Source: CATOSP01 sp965197545 (GTDB taxonomy: Bacteria; Chloroflexota; Dehalococcoidia; Lucifugimonadales; UBA3495). Taken from it: a stretch of 64,000 nt of DNA. Below the pieces are notes generated by a model. The model saw only the letters and a program-made list of their open reading frames with translations, was not told the origin of the DNA and did not search any database. Position 1 is the first letter of the stretch, and each line of letters starts with the position of its first letter. Location of the stretch: assembly GCA_965197545.1 (NCBI GenBank), contig CBDANJ010000008.1, forward strand, positions 558,001-622,000, in the 5' to 3' direction. Below are positions 51,875-60,486 of the stretch, piece by piece. The position numbers and the translations under genes were made by a program.

Positions 51875-52690
51875 CTACCGGCCCTTCCAGACCGGGTCCC
51901 GCTTCTCGGAAAAAGCCCTCGGCCCTTCTTTGGCGTCTTCGGAGTTATTGACGCGAAAATTCACCCAGGCGTTTAGCTGCAAGGACTGCTCCAGTCCGTA
52001 GAGGCGCCAGTGCTGCGCCACGGCCTTAGTGCCCTGGACCGCCAGGGGAGCGTTCGCCCCGATGGTCTCGGCCATCTCAACAGCCCGTGGCATCAACCGC
52101 TCAGGTTCCAGCACCTCGTGGACGAACCCCAGCCTGTGGGCCTCCTCCACGCTGAGGGTGTCTCCCGTGAGCATCAGGTACATGGCCTCGCCGTGGGGCA
52201 TGATCCGGGCCAGGTGGTGTATTGCATAGTTGGCCAGGATGCCACGCTTCACCTCGAACAGCCCGAAGTATGCATCGGTAGACGCGATGCGTATGTCGCA
52301 GTCGGCGGCGCGTTCCATCCCGGCGGCGATGGCCAGCCCGTTTACTGCGGCGATAAAAGGCTTGGGGTTCCGGGAAAACGGTTGCCCGGAGCGCAGACCG
52401 TCGACCCTAAGCTCCGGAGGCGGTATCGGCCTCTCCTCCGACGGTCCTGCCGAAGACACCGCCGCCGCGTTGCGCTCCGCCATCTCCCGCAGGTCTGCCC
52501 CGGCGGAAAATGCCCTGCCCTCCCCGGTTACAACGCCGACTCGCATGTCCGGGTCCTGGGTGAACTCCATAATTGCCTCGTCCAGGTCCTCGCGCATCTG
52601 AGCGCCCTGGGCGTTCAGCCGGTCAGGCCGGGTCATCCTGAATATGGCGTAATGCTTCTCCGGGTATGGCTCGTAGGTCAGGTCCGGCAT
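51875..52690 (-). CDS. Enoyl-CoA hydratase/isomerase family protein
   Basis: A 271-residue crotonase. GEGRAFSAGADLREM gives the first oxyanion-hole strand, AAVNGLAIAAGMERAADCDI the second, with Glu retained in the usual position, followed by the typical LTGDTLSVEEAHRLGFVHEV. It should act on an enoyl- or related acyl-CoA. GGAGGG is seven to nine bases before ATG 52690. It shares the strand of the SDR pair 158 bases to the right but may be transcribed separately. Confidence 0.92.
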   Translation of the reverse strand: MPDLTYEPYPEKHYAIFRMTRPDRLNAQGAQMREDLDEAIMEFTQDPDMRVGVVTGEGRAFSAGADLREMAERNAAAVSSAGPSEERPIPPPELRVDGLRSGQPFSRNPKPFIAAVNGLAIAAGMERAADCDIRIASTDAYFGLFEVKRGILANYAIHHLARIMPHGEAMYLMLTGDTLSVEEAHRLGFVHEVLEPERLMPRAVEMAETIGANAPLAVQGTKAVAQHWRLYGLEQSLQLNAWVNFRVNNSEDAKEGPRAFSEKRDPVWKGR

Positions 52691-52847
52691 CCCCGGCCCT
52701 CCTTCTGGTCTAAGGATACTCTGAATAAGTCCTTGAATTGAGCCTCGTCAGATAGGGGAAATGGTCGTGCGGGCGACTTGTTCAGAGGTTTCCTAACTAT
52801 TGCTGGGCTAACTATCGAAAGCCATTGCGCGGCTTGGGGCCAATTCC

Positions 52848-53588
52848 TTAAAGAAAGTACTTCCCGCCGTTCGGCAAAAGGCATTGCCCGGTCAGGTAAC
52901 CCGCGTCCTCGCTCGCAAGACTGACGGCCAGGAATCCCACTTCCCTGCCTTTGCCCCAGCGTGGAATTGGGTCGCCGTCACTGGGCGGGTACGCGGCTGG
53001 GACGCCTGCTTCAGACGCTTCCACGCCCGCTGGGCAAATACAGTTGGCCGTAATATTGAATTTCCCGTACTCTCTGGCGATGCCCCTGGTGAGACCCACC
53101 ATGCCCAGTTCGGCGGTACTGCTGATGGGGTCGTCCCCATTGAACGCCGAGAGACCGGCGAAATTAATCACCCTTCCCCACTGACGTTCAACCATCGCTG
53201 GTATCACGGCCTGGCACACCAACATGGCTCCCCTGAGTTCCACGTCTAACTTCCGTTTCCATGCTTGGAAAGACAACTGCTCCAGGGGCAGGGATTCCGC
53301 CGGCAACAACGCGTTGTTTACCAGGACGTCCACACAACCAAACTCGGCCAAAGCCTTGCGGGCCAACTCCCGCACCTGTCCTCCGTCGCTGGTATCGCAA
53401 GTAGCGGTAACCACCTTGACCCCTGACGCCTCAGCCTCGTGGGCCGCCTGCTCCAACGCCTCCCCACCATCCAGGCTGGCCAGCACCAGGTTCGCCCCCT
53501 CAGCGGCGAAAGCCAGGGCCGTGGGCTTTCCCAGGTTTCGGGCAACTTCGGTGACCAGGACGGTCTTCCCTTCCAGTCCACTCCGCAA
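52848..53588 (-). CDS. Atypical short-chain dehydrogenase/reductase, catalytic Tyr and Lys missing
   Basis: A 246-residue SDR fold from TTG 53588, with GGAGG nine bases upstream. The Rossmann start is altered (LVTEVARNLGKPTALAFAAE), and FGCVDVLVNNALL (NNAG equivalent) is present. Where SDRs have YxxxK the aligned residues are Ser and Glu (ISSTAELGMVGLTRGIAREY), so proton transfer as in normal SDRs is unlikely. The C-terminal GYLTGQCLLPNGGKYFL is conserved. It lies 34 bases after a related SDR, probably from tandem duplication. It could be an inactive partner subunit. Confidence 0.85.
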   Translation of the reverse strand: MRSGLEGKTVLVTEVARNLGKPTALAFAAEGANLVLASLDGGEALEQAAHEAEASGVKVVTATCDTSDGGQVRELARKALAEFGCVDVLVNNALLPAESLPLEQLSFQAWKRKLDVELRGAMLVCQAVIPAMVERQWGRVINFAGLSAFNGDDPISSTAELGMVGLTRGIAREYGKFNITANCICPAGVEASEAGVPAAYPPSDGDPIPRWGKGREVGFLAVSLASEDAGYLTGQCLLPNGGKYFL

Positions 53589-53622
53589 TTTGCAATGCCT
53601 CCACTGAGAGTCCGGTATGGTC

Positions 53623-54369
53623 CTACAAGAAGTGGGCCCCGCCGTTGACCAGGTAGGCCTGGCCGGTGATGTAGGAAGCCTGTGCGCTGGCCAGGAACAC
53701 GGCGAGAACCGAGCATTCCTCGACGGTCCCCTGCCGGGGTACGGGGATATCCAACGCCGTCGTCCGTTCGTTGGGACTCGATTCCTGGCCTGGAGTGCGC
53801 ACCACCTGGATGCTGCCGGGACCAACACAGTTGGCCGTAATGTTGTACTTTCCGTATTCCTTGGCCAATGCCCTGGTGAAGCCTTCCACGGCCATCTTCA
53901 GCGTGCCCTGGCCCACCACTCCCCGGAAGGGGGCGATGCCAGAGTAGTTGATGATGCGGCCCCACCGGTTCTTGACCATACCAGGCAGGACAGCCCTGGA
54001 AGTCAGAAAAAGGGCGTCCACGTTTACCGCCAACGCCGCCTCCCATTTCTCGTCGTCCAGCTCCATCAGGCTTTCGCGAACGCGCCATACCGCGTTGTTT
54101 ACCAGCACGTCGATGCGCCCGAATTTCGAGAGACCCATGTTCACGAACGCGTCCACGTCCGCTTCGCTGCTCACATCGCATTGCCCGGTCACCACTCGCA
54201 CACCGGACTGGGCGGCCATGCCCGCGGTCTCCTCCAGCAGGTCCATACTCTGGCGGGTGCAAAGGAGGAGATTGGCGCCCTCTTCGGCAAAGGCCAACGC
54301 GCTGGCCCTGCCGTGGTTACGCGTCGCCCCGGTAATCATTACGACCTTGTCTTTAAGCCCTGTATCCAT
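53623..54369 (-). CDS. Atypical short-chain dehydrogenase/reductase, catalytic Tyr missing
   Basis: A 248-residue SDR from ATG 54369. The cofactor site reads MITGATRNHGRASALAFAEE, with His in place of the last Gly-rich residues, and VDALFLTSRAVLPGMVKNRW follows a VLVNNAVW motif. The active-site Lys is present (TLKMAVEGFTRALAKEYGKY), but Tyr four positions before it is Gln (GQGTLK). It is closely related to the next gene, with the same C-terminal YITGQAYLVNGGAHFL pattern. The ribosome site is weak. An ATG at 54474 gives a longer reading but an unrelated extension. Confidence 0.85.
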   Translation of the reverse strand: MDTGLKDKVVMITGATRNHGRASALAFAEEGANLLLCTRQSMDLLEETAGMAAQSGVRVVTGQCDVSSEADVDAFVNMGLSKFGRIDVLVNNAVWRVRESLMELDDEKWEAALAVNVDALFLTSRAVLPGMVKNRWGRIINYSGIAPFRGVVGQGTLKMAVEGFTRALAKEYGKYNITANCVGPGSIQVVRTPGQESSPNERTTALDIPVPRQGTVEECSVLAVFLASAQASYITGQAYLVNGGAHFL

Positions 54370-54480
54370 CCCAAATCCCCGAAGGTCCACATCTCTATCT
54401 AGGCGCGTGGCCGCGCCGCTGGCTGAGTATATCACCTCTTCACCGTGATATACTTCACTCGTCTCGTTCCGCAAAGGGCC

Positions 54481-54582
54481 TGTCTGAACTGTGATCTATA
54501 TGATTAAGAGATGGCCTTGATTTTTCAGATGATGGCGAAGAATCAGGGCCATCTTAAAATCACAAGACTCGCAGTTCGGACA
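54481..54582. repeat. MITE-like inverted-repeat element, TCTGAAC family, copy 2
   Basis: Ends TGTCTGAACTG and CAGTTCGGACA with one mismatch. An inner pair ATGGCCTTGATT / AATCAGGGCCAT extends the hairpin. At 102 bp it is close in size to copy 1 (105 bp). It lies between the divergent SDR and SH3-like genes. Confidence 0.72.
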
Positions 54583-54611
54583 ATTGCGGATTCCCATGAC
54601 CGGGAGAATCC

Positions 54612-54881
54612 ATGGACCGGAAATTCAACGTCAACGAGCAAGTCCGAATCAAGCAGCGCGACGGCACGTATAAAGAGCCCCCCAGGGATGCCAAAGGATC
54701 AATCGGCACCATCGCTCCCCAGTGTACCGCCGATTGGCTCGAGGCTGCCGGTTCCAGCTACGCCGAGACCTTCCCTTCCTACTACGTGGAGCTGGCAAAC
54801 GGGGATGTAGCGCTGATCGGAGAGGACTGGCTCGAGCCCGCCTCACGCCCCGGGGAGTCCGTCAGGGCTACCGGGAATTAG
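54612..54881 (+). CDS. Small SH3-like barrel protein
   Basis: An 89-residue protein, MDRKFNVNEQVRIKQRDG at the start and YYVELANGDVALIGEDWLEP at the end. The pattern of short strands with VRIK, GSIGTI and VELANG and a terminal WLEP resembles SH3-like or nitrile-hydratase-beta-type barrels. Function unknown. GGGAGA lies eight bases before the ATG. The following LLM oxidoreductase starts 20 bases later, so the two are probably cotranscribed. Confidence 0.7.
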   Translation: MDRKFNVNEQVRIKQRDGTYKEPPRDAKGSIGTIAPQCTADWLEAAGSSYAETFPSYYVELANGDVALIGEDWLEPASRPGESVRATGN

Positions 54882-54901
54882 ACCACCGGCAGGAGCATGA
54901 G

Positions 54902-55843
54902 ATGACCGAAAAGCTCATCGGAGTGGCTGTCAGCGGCGCGGATACACCCGAAGTCCTGGGCCGGATCGGACGCTGTGAAGCCGTCGGCATACCGGCGGTG
55001 TGGTTGACCACCGGCGGCGCACGTCCCGACAGCCTGACCACCTTCGCCGCGGCCGCGGTCCAGACCCAGAACATCAAGTTCGGCACGTCCATCGTGCCCA
55101 CGTTCCCCCGCCACCCGCTGGTCATGGTCCAGCAGGTCCAGGTCATAGCGCAGCTAGCTCCTGGCAGGTTCAGACTGGGCGTGGGCCCCAGCCACCGGCC
55201 AATGATGCGCTCCATGGGTATCCGGATGAGCAGCCCGCTGGCCCGGCTCAGGGAATACCTGCGCGTACTGAAGCCGTTGCTCCAAGAAGGCGAGGTCGAC
55301 TTCCACGGCGAGTATTATCAGGCCCACGACAGCATCTCGGCCCCGGTAGACGTGCCCGTGATGGCGTCGGCCCTACAACGCGGGTCTTTCGAGCTATGCG
55401 GCGCGGAGACCGACGGCGCGATTAGCTGGATCTGTCCCGGCGTTTACCTGAGGGACGTGGCACTTCCCGCCATGCGCAAAGGAGCCGAAGAAGCCGGGCG
55501 CGAGACACCTCCCTTGATCGCCCACGCGCCGGTATGCGTCCATGAGAACGCCGAGGAGGTCCGGGAGTTGGTTAGACGGCAGATCACGAACCCGCGGCTG
55601 CCTTTCTACCAACGAATGCTCATCGACGCCGGTTTCCCCGAGGCTGCGGAAGGCGCCTGGAGCGACGCGATGATCGACTCGGTCGTGTTCTGGGGTGATG
55701 AAGCCAGAGTGAAGGAGAGGATCGAAGAGATGTTCTCCTTCGGCGCGAGCGAAGTATTGCTCTCCCCCATGGGAGCCGGTCCCAACCCCGGGGAATCCGT
55801 ACACCGCGCGACCAGCCTGATCGCCGAGTTGTCTAAACCCTAA
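54902..55843 (+). CDS. LLM-class flavin-dependent oxidoreductase
   Basis: A 313-residue luciferase-like protein. It starts MTEKLIGVAVSGADTPEVLG after AGGAG, with KFGTSIVPTFPRHPLVMVQQ and LAPGRFRLGVGPSHRPMM as flavin-contact segments. The C-terminal WGDEARVKERIEEMFSFGAS is normal for the class. It is probably F420- or FMN-dependent; the substrate is unknown. It is intact, unlike the LLM gene at 32828-33669. Confidence 0.9.
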   Translation: MTEKLIGVAVSGADTPEVLGRIGRCEAVGIPAVWLTTGGARPDSLTTFAAAAVQTQNIKFGTSIVPTFPRHPLVMVQQVQVIAQLAPGRFRLGVGPSHRPMMRSMGIRMSSPLARLREYLRVLKPLLQEGEVDFHGEYYQAHDSISAPVDVPVMASALQRGSFELCGAETDGAISWICPGVYLRDVALPAMRKGAEEAGRETPPLIAHAPVCVHENAEEVRELVRRQITNPRLPFYQRMLIDAGFPEAAEGAWSDAMIDSVVFWGDEARVKERIEEMFSFGASEVLLSPMGAGPNPGESVHRATSLIAELSKP

Positions 55844-55922
55844 GACGCCCGGCCAGACCGCCAAACCCACCGGACTCACCGTCGCGGCTGTCAACACAAG
55901 GGGTCACGGAGGATACAGCGCA

Positions 55923-56897
55923 ATGTACTCTCGCATGGTGGCGCCATTGGATGGTTCATCTCTCAGTGAGCAGGTCCTGCCCTACGTCCGGCAGTTGGGG
56001 CTTGGGCTGTCCATCCCCGTGACCCTTATGACCGTGGTGGAACCACCCACTCCCACCATTGGGCACAGTTTGAACCCGGACGCCCACGAGTACGAATCTA
56101 AAACTCACCTCAAGGACCACGCCGCCTCCTACCTGGAAGGCATCGCATCGGACCTTCGATCGGCGGGCCTCCAAGTCTCAACGGCCACACCCAGCGGGAC
56201 TCCCGCGCAGGAGATAGTTTCGGAGGCCGGCCGCCACCCCGAGTCACTTATCGCCATGTCCGGCCACGGGCGTTCAGGGGCCGCCCGCTGGTGGCTGGGC
56301 AGCGTCGCGGACCGCGTGCTTCACCTGGCCGACACACCATTGCTGGTGGTCCGCTCCGAAGAGGAAGGGTCTGGGCATGGAGAGAGATTCGACAAGGTGG
56401 TCCTGCCTGTGGACGGGTCGGCCTTGGCGGAACAGATAATACCCCACATGACGCCCATCGCCAGGGGGTTGGGCCTTTCGGTGGACCTGGTGCGCGTCTT
56501 GCCCGAGTGGAACGATTACTTCCAGTTGGCGGCCGCTCCCGAATTTTACAATCCTTCTTTCGAGAGTATGGCCGAATCGATGGCAACCCAGGCCGAAGAG
56601 GAAGCCACGGCATACCTGGAGCAGCTAAAACAGCGGCTGTTGCAAGAGGGGATCAGCTCGGTGGAGGCCCACTTGCTCAGGGGAGACCCCGCCGCGTCGA
56701 TCATCGACGTTGCCGGCGAGACCTCGGACCGCTTGGTGGCGATGACCACTCATGGCCGGTCCGGTGTGGGCCGGTGGGTGATGGGTAGCGTCTCCGACAG
56801 AGTCGTCCGAAACTCGGGTGACCCGGTGTTGCTACTACGTTCCGCCGGGGAGGAAGCCTCCCCTGGACACTCCGGAGCGCCCGCCCCCGCAGATTAA
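55923..56897 (+). CDS. Tandem universal stress protein (UspA)
   Basis: A 324-residue protein of two Usp domains. Each starts with a beta strand of the VAPLDGS or VLPVDGS type (residues about 5 and 160). Each ends with the ATP-binding loop, MSGHGRSGAARWWLGSVADR in the first and TTHGRSGVGRWVMGSVSDRV in the second. Both loops fit G-x2-G-x9-G-S/T, so both should bind ATP. Such proteins act in stress survival. GGAGG lies eight bases before ATG 55923. The minus-strand tRNA-Phe terminator follows its stop. Confidence 0.93.
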   Translation: MYSRMVAPLDGSSLSEQVLPYVRQLGLGLSIPVTLMTVVEPPTPTIGHSLNPDAHEYESKTHLKDHAASYLEGIASDLRSAGLQVSTATPSGTPAQEIVSEAGRHPESLIAMSGHGRSGAARWWLGSVADRVLHLADTPLLVVRSEEEGSGHGERFDKVVLPVDGSALAEQIIPHMTPIARGLGLSVDLVRVLPEWNDYFQLAAAPEFYNPSFESMAESMATQAEEEATAYLEQLKQRLLQEGISSVEAHLLRGDPAASIIDVAGETSDRLVAMTTHGRSGVGRWVMGSVSDRVVRNSGDPVLLLRSAGEEASPGHSGAPAPAD

Positions 56898-56922
56898 AAA
56901 GGCCTCCCTAATCAGGGAGACC
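56894..56922 (-). terminator. Rho-independent terminator of tRNA-Phe
   Basis: On the minus strand, GGTCTCCCT, a short loop and AGGGAGGCC form a hairpin (one mismatch), followed by TTTTTAA. It lies downstream of the tRNA and overlaps the uspA stop codon on the other strand. Confidence 0.75.
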
Positions 56923-56942
56923 ATTACTAATTGGTGGGAAGG

Positions 56943-57015
56943 TGCCGAGGGACAGACTCGAACTGTCGACACCGGCATTTTCAGTGCCGTGCTCTACCAC
57001 CTGAGCTACCTCGGC
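56943..57015 (-). tRNA. tRNA-Phe(GAA)
   Basis: The acceptor strands GCCGAGG and CCTCGGC pair completely with discriminator A. The D arm, anticodon loop CTGAAAA with GAA, and T arm GACAG TTCGAGT CTGTC are complete. The terminal CCA is not fully encoded (ACC then T). Confidence 0.97.
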
Positions 57016-57127
57016 TTGGGCAATTAATGTTAAGTCCAGCGCTATGTACTGTCAAGGAATGGACCGTAGCGTTGGAGTCGGCGGTTTCCTTCAGCCCGCA
57101 TTGGCCAAAGCGCCCCTTCAGTTTCAA

Positions 57128-57154
57128 TTGACATCCCCATGCCACTATGATACT
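57128..57154 (+). promoter_or_regulatory. Candidate promoter of the heme A/heme O synthase genes
   Basis: TTGACA at 57128-57133 and GATACT at 57149-57154 with a 15-base spacer. Transcription would begin near 57161, giving a leader of only about ten bases before ATG 57170. A very similar pair is seen at 59125-59152. Confidence 0.5.
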
Positions 57155-57169
57155 TTCCTGTGCGGTCTG

Positions 57170-58138
57170 ATGGCAGTAGCGGAGTCCGGCAGTGCTTTTC
57201 CCCAGTCCAACAGGCCCAGCCAATGGTTCCTTGTCCTCTGCCTGGCTACTGTCGCGGCAGTTCTCGCCCTGGTGGTGCTAGGAGGAGTTGTCAGGGTCAC
57301 CGGGTCGGGCCTGGGCTGTCCCGATTGGCCCCTCTGCCACGGCAGGGTCGTTCCTCCCTTGAGGACCGACGCGATCATTGAATACAGCCACAGGCTGGTC
57401 GCGTCGGTCTTGGTGGGCCCTCTGGTGTTGGCCACCTGTTGCGCTGCCTGGTTGGCATACCGGCGGGACAAATGGCTCGTCGGTGGCGCCAGCCTGTCCC
57501 TTGTTCTGGTCTTGGTCCAGGCCGGGTTGGGCGGGGTCACGGTGCTGACCGAGCTACACGGCTCTCTGGTGGCGGCCCATCTGGCCATGGCGGAAGCCCT
57601 TCTGGCTTGTGTTATCGTGGTGTTGATCGCCAGCCGTAGGGGGAGTGCAGTCCAGTTTGTGGAAGACCTGCGCAACGGCGGTGGCCTCGGTTATCTCCCC
57701 GTGGTTGCAGCCGCCGGGATAGGCGTGTATGTTCTTATCATGACAGGTTCCTTAGTAACGGTGTCGGGTGCGACGGCAGCCTGTACCCAATGGCCTCTGT
57801 GCCAGGGGAGCCTGGTCCCGGCGACCCAGCCTCAGCTAATTCACATGGCCCACAGGGCCGCGGCCGCCCTGATCGGAATTATCCTGTTATACGCCCTCCA
57901 TCTGGGATTCAGAGACAAGCGGAACCCGAAAGAGGTCCGCTACTTGTCGATCTTGGCCGCCGCCCTCTTCGCCGCACAGGTGTTGGTCGGCGCTTTGACC
58001 ATTTGGCTCCGCTTCCCCCTGGAGTTGAGAGCCCTGCATCTCGCCCTTGGCACGCTGCTTTGGGGCGCCATGGTGTGGATTATCGCCTTGGCATTCGTCC
58101 ACAGGCAGGCGTCCGACCCGGAGCCGGTCCATGCTTGA
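57170..58138 (+). CDS. ctaA: Heme A synthase (COX15/CtaA)
   Basis: A 322-residue membrane protein with eight spans in two fourfold halves, as in CtaA. It converts heme O to heme A for cytochrome oxidase. Conserved features are RVTGSGLGCPDWPLCHGRVV near 48, EYSHRLVASV with a heme-ligand His, and the second-half repeats ACTQWPLCQGSLVP and MAHRAAAALI. No Shine-Dalgarno site is seen before ATG 57170; a nearly leaderless message is likely from the promoter. Its end overlaps ctaB. Confidence 0.93.
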   Translation: MAVAESGSAFPQSNRPSQWFLVLCLATVAAVLALVVLGGVVRVTGSGLGCPDWPLCHGRVVPPLRTDAIIEYSHRLVASVLVGPLVLATCCAAWLAYRRDKWLVGGASLSLVLVLVQAGLGGVTVLTELHGSLVAAHLAMAEALLACVIVVLIASRRGSAVQFVEDLRNGGGLGYLPVVAAAGIGVYVLIMTGSLVTVSGATAACTQWPLCQGSLVPATQPQLIHMAHRAAAALIGIILLYALHLGFRDKRNPKEVRYLSILAAALFAAQVLVGALTIWLRFPLELRALHLALGTLLWGAMVWIIALAFVHRQASDPEPVHA

Positions 58139-59048
58139 GCGGCGTGATATTGCGGCGCCTGAGCTTTCGCGGCTGGTCGCGGTGCTGAGAGTCCTCAGCG
58201 ACTATGCGACCCTAACCAAACCGCCCATTATCATCCTTCTTCTGTTGACGGCGCTGGGAGGAATGTTCCTCGCATCCCAGGGAGTCCCTCCCCTTGGCCT
58301 CGCTCTGTTGGTGTGCCTGGGCGGCGCTATGGGAGCGGGCGGAGCAAACGCCCTAAACCACTACTGGGACCGGGACATCGACCTCAAGATGACCCGCACC
58401 TGGCAGCGCCCTCTGCCCGCCAACCGGATATCGCCGAACAACGCCCTTTCATTTGGCATTTTGCTCAACGTCGCCGCCTTCCTTGTTCTTTGGAGTGGGG
58501 TCAACCTGCTGGCCGCTGTTCTCACCCTGGCCGCCACACTGTTCTACGTGTTCGTTTACACCATGTGGCTGAAAAGGACGACGCCGCAAAACATCGTAAT
58601 CGGCGGAGCGGCGGGATCCATCCCGCCCATGGTCGGGTGGGTTGCCGTCACCGGCTCTCTGAGCATCCCCGCCGTCTACCTATTCGTAATCATCTTCCTT
58701 TGGACGCCTCCCCATTTCTGGGCCCTGGCGTTACTGATTCAGAAAGACTACGAGCGCGCCGGTGTTCCAATGCTACCCGTAGTATCCAGCCGGAAATACA
58801 CAACCTCCAACATCTTCGTTTACTCCCTGGTGTTGGTTGCGGCGACACTCGGCTTCGCTCTCACCCAGGCGGTTGACTGGATTTACCTGGGAGTGGCCCT
58901 CCCGCTGGGCATTATGTTCATAGCCCTGGCATGGCGGCTGACCAGGGAATACAGCGCCCGGTACGCCAGGCATGTCTACCTGTACTCTTTGCTATACCTG
59001 GGATTGCTGTTCGGGGCGATGATGGTGGACAGTGTCGTCGCTCTCTGA
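58131..59048 (+). CDS. ctaB: Protoheme IX farnesyltransferase (heme O synthase, CtaB)
   Basis: A 305-residue UbiA-type prenyltransferase that adds farnesyl to heme b. The Asp-rich metal-diphosphate motif is seen in GGANALNHYWDRDIDLKM (about 82-99), and a second motif in LIQKDYERAGVPML. Nine hydrophobic segments are present. It starts inside the ctaA stop (8-base overlap), giving tight coupling. Product heme O is the substrate of CtaA, and both serve the oxidase encoded downstream. Confidence 0.95.
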   Translation: MLERRDIAAPELSRLVAVLRVLSDYATLTKPPIIILLLLTALGGMFLASQGVPPLGLALLVCLGGAMGAGGANALNHYWDRDIDLKMTRTWQRPLPANRISPNNALSFGILLNVAAFLVLWSGVNLLAAVLTLAATLFYVFVYTMWLKRTTPQNIVIGGAAGSIPPMVGWVAVTGSLSIPAVYLFVIIFLWTPPHFWALALLIQKDYERAGVPMLPVVSSRKYTTSNIFVYSLVLVAATLGFALTQAVDWIYLGVALPLGIMFIALAWRLTREYSARYARHVYLYSLLYLGLLFGAMMVDSVVAL

Positions 59049-59124
59049 TAATGGACGCCGTATGTCTGACCGGTACCCCTTCATTAAGGCCCGCAAGGCC
59101 CGCGCTACGGTCCATTCATATTCA

Positions 59125-59152
59125 TTGACATGTCCGACGGCCTTATGATACT
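59125..59152 (+). promoter_or_regulatory. Candidate promoter of the cytochrome oxidase genes
   Basis: TTGACA at 59125-59130, a 16-base spacer and GATACT at 59147-59152. The boxes match those upstream of ctaA, suggesting shared control. About 130 bases of leader precede the diheme cytochrome start at 59290. Confidence 0.55.
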
Positions 59153-59289
59153 GTCCATCCGCTTGAATACAAGCAGCAAATTACGTAGGATGCGAGGCGG
59201 AATCAGCCGGGACTTCCACCGGCCCGCGTCCTCGAGGCACAACGGCAAATCACGTTGGGGAAACCATTTGCGAAGGTTGAGCGAATAGC

Positions 59290-60474
59290 GTGAAGCACGT
59301 ACTTATCGCTTTGCTGATTACCGTATTCCTCCTGGTGGGCGGGGTCGCTTTGACCTTTGCATTCCAGGCGCCGGAAGATACACCCAGAGTCTTCACCATG
59401 GAAGACGCGGAACGGGACGAAATGGACTACCGGGCCGAAGTCGTCCGTTCCGCTGAAGAGCTAATAAGCGCGGGTATCAACCTCCTGATGGTAAACGCTC
59501 CCAGGGAGGAGCAGGGCGCGGTCCGCCCCGTACTGGTCAAGGTGAGGGCCAACCTCATCCAACTCGCTCAGATTACCGGCCGGGAAGAGAACAACCGCCT
59601 GGTCGATGACAGTGTCAACGCCCTCCGGAGCGTCAACGCCCCTTCAATGCGGGCCGCTCTGTACAGGCTTGCCGACCACCACGATCTTAGGCTAAGGATC
59701 CGCTGGGAACCCGATATGGACAGGGTCACTCAAGGCCGGGAGAGTTACCAACGGAATTGCTCCACGTGTCACGGTCCCAACGGCGACGGAGACCAGATTA
59801 CCCCGGAACGCCTGGAAGTCACGCCCAGGGACTTCACCGGCCAGTCCCACAAGTCCCGCGCAGTGGTCTTTAAGTTCAACACCTCCAACCGGCCGGATAT
59901 GTTGGCGTTGGACGAGGACCTGAGGAAGACCATCACCGATGGCCTCCCCGGCACTCCCATGCCCGGGTTCTCCGGCTTCTCAGAGGAAGAGCTTGAGGCG
60001 GTCATAGAGTACGTTAAGACCTTCGGGTACGCGGCCTGGAAATTCAACCAGCCCTCCGGCCTCGGCATCGAGGTCCCGGAGGTCCCCGCAGATTTCAACT
60101 CCCAGGCAAGGGTGGACACCGGCAAGGAATTGTTCGTCAGCAGGGCCTGTCAGGCATGTCACGGCGACGTGGAGATGGGCGGCGCGCCTCTGGCCAACCA
60201 GGTTACGGACTGGATCAAAGACGGGGAGCTCCTGCCGATAGTGCCAAGGGACTATGCCCATGAACCCATCCGCAGGCCCGCTATCGAAGATATGTTCAAA
60301 AGCATCCGCTTGGGCGTCAAGGGCACACCCATGGTGGCCAACAACATTTCCGATGAGGATACCTGGAACCTCATCGCGTACATCCTCCACGTGAAACAAC
60401 TGGGGATCGACGGAAGGGTCCCAATGCGGGAGCTACCGTCCGAAAGCCCCACTACAACCTCCCCGGCCCATTAG
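59290..60474 (+). CDS. Diheme cytochrome c, membrane-anchored
   Basis: A 394-residue cytochrome from GTG 59290. An N-terminal anchor (LIALLITVFLLVGGVALTFA) is followed by an helical region and two heme sites, CSTCH at 157-161 and CQACH at 287-291. Likely axial Met ligands lie in TPMPGFSGFS near 222 and TPMVANNI near 340. It probably passes electrons to the CuA centre of the oxidase encoded next, from a donor such as alternative complex III. The start has no strong ribosome site. It precedes coxB by 12 bases. Confidence 0.9.
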   Translation: MKHVLIALLITVFLLVGGVALTFAFQAPEDTPRVFTMEDAERDEMDYRAEVVRSAEELISAGINLLMVNAPREEQGAVRPVLVKVRANLIQLAQITGREENNRLVDDSVNALRSVNAPSMRAALYRLADHHDLRLRIRWEPDMDRVTQGRESYQRNCSTCHGPNGDGDQITPERLEVTPRDFTGQSHKSRAVVFKFNTSNRPDMLALDEDLRKTITDGLPGTPMPGFSGFSEEELEAVIEYVKTFGYAAWKFNQPSGLGIEVPEVPADFNSQARVDTGKELFVSRACQACHGDVEMGGAPLANQVTDWIKDGELLPIVPRDYAHEPIRRPAIEDMFKSIRLGVKGTPMVANNISDEDTWNLIAYILHVKQLGIDGRVPMRELPSESPTTTSPAH

Positions 60475-60486
60475 GGAGCAACACAA

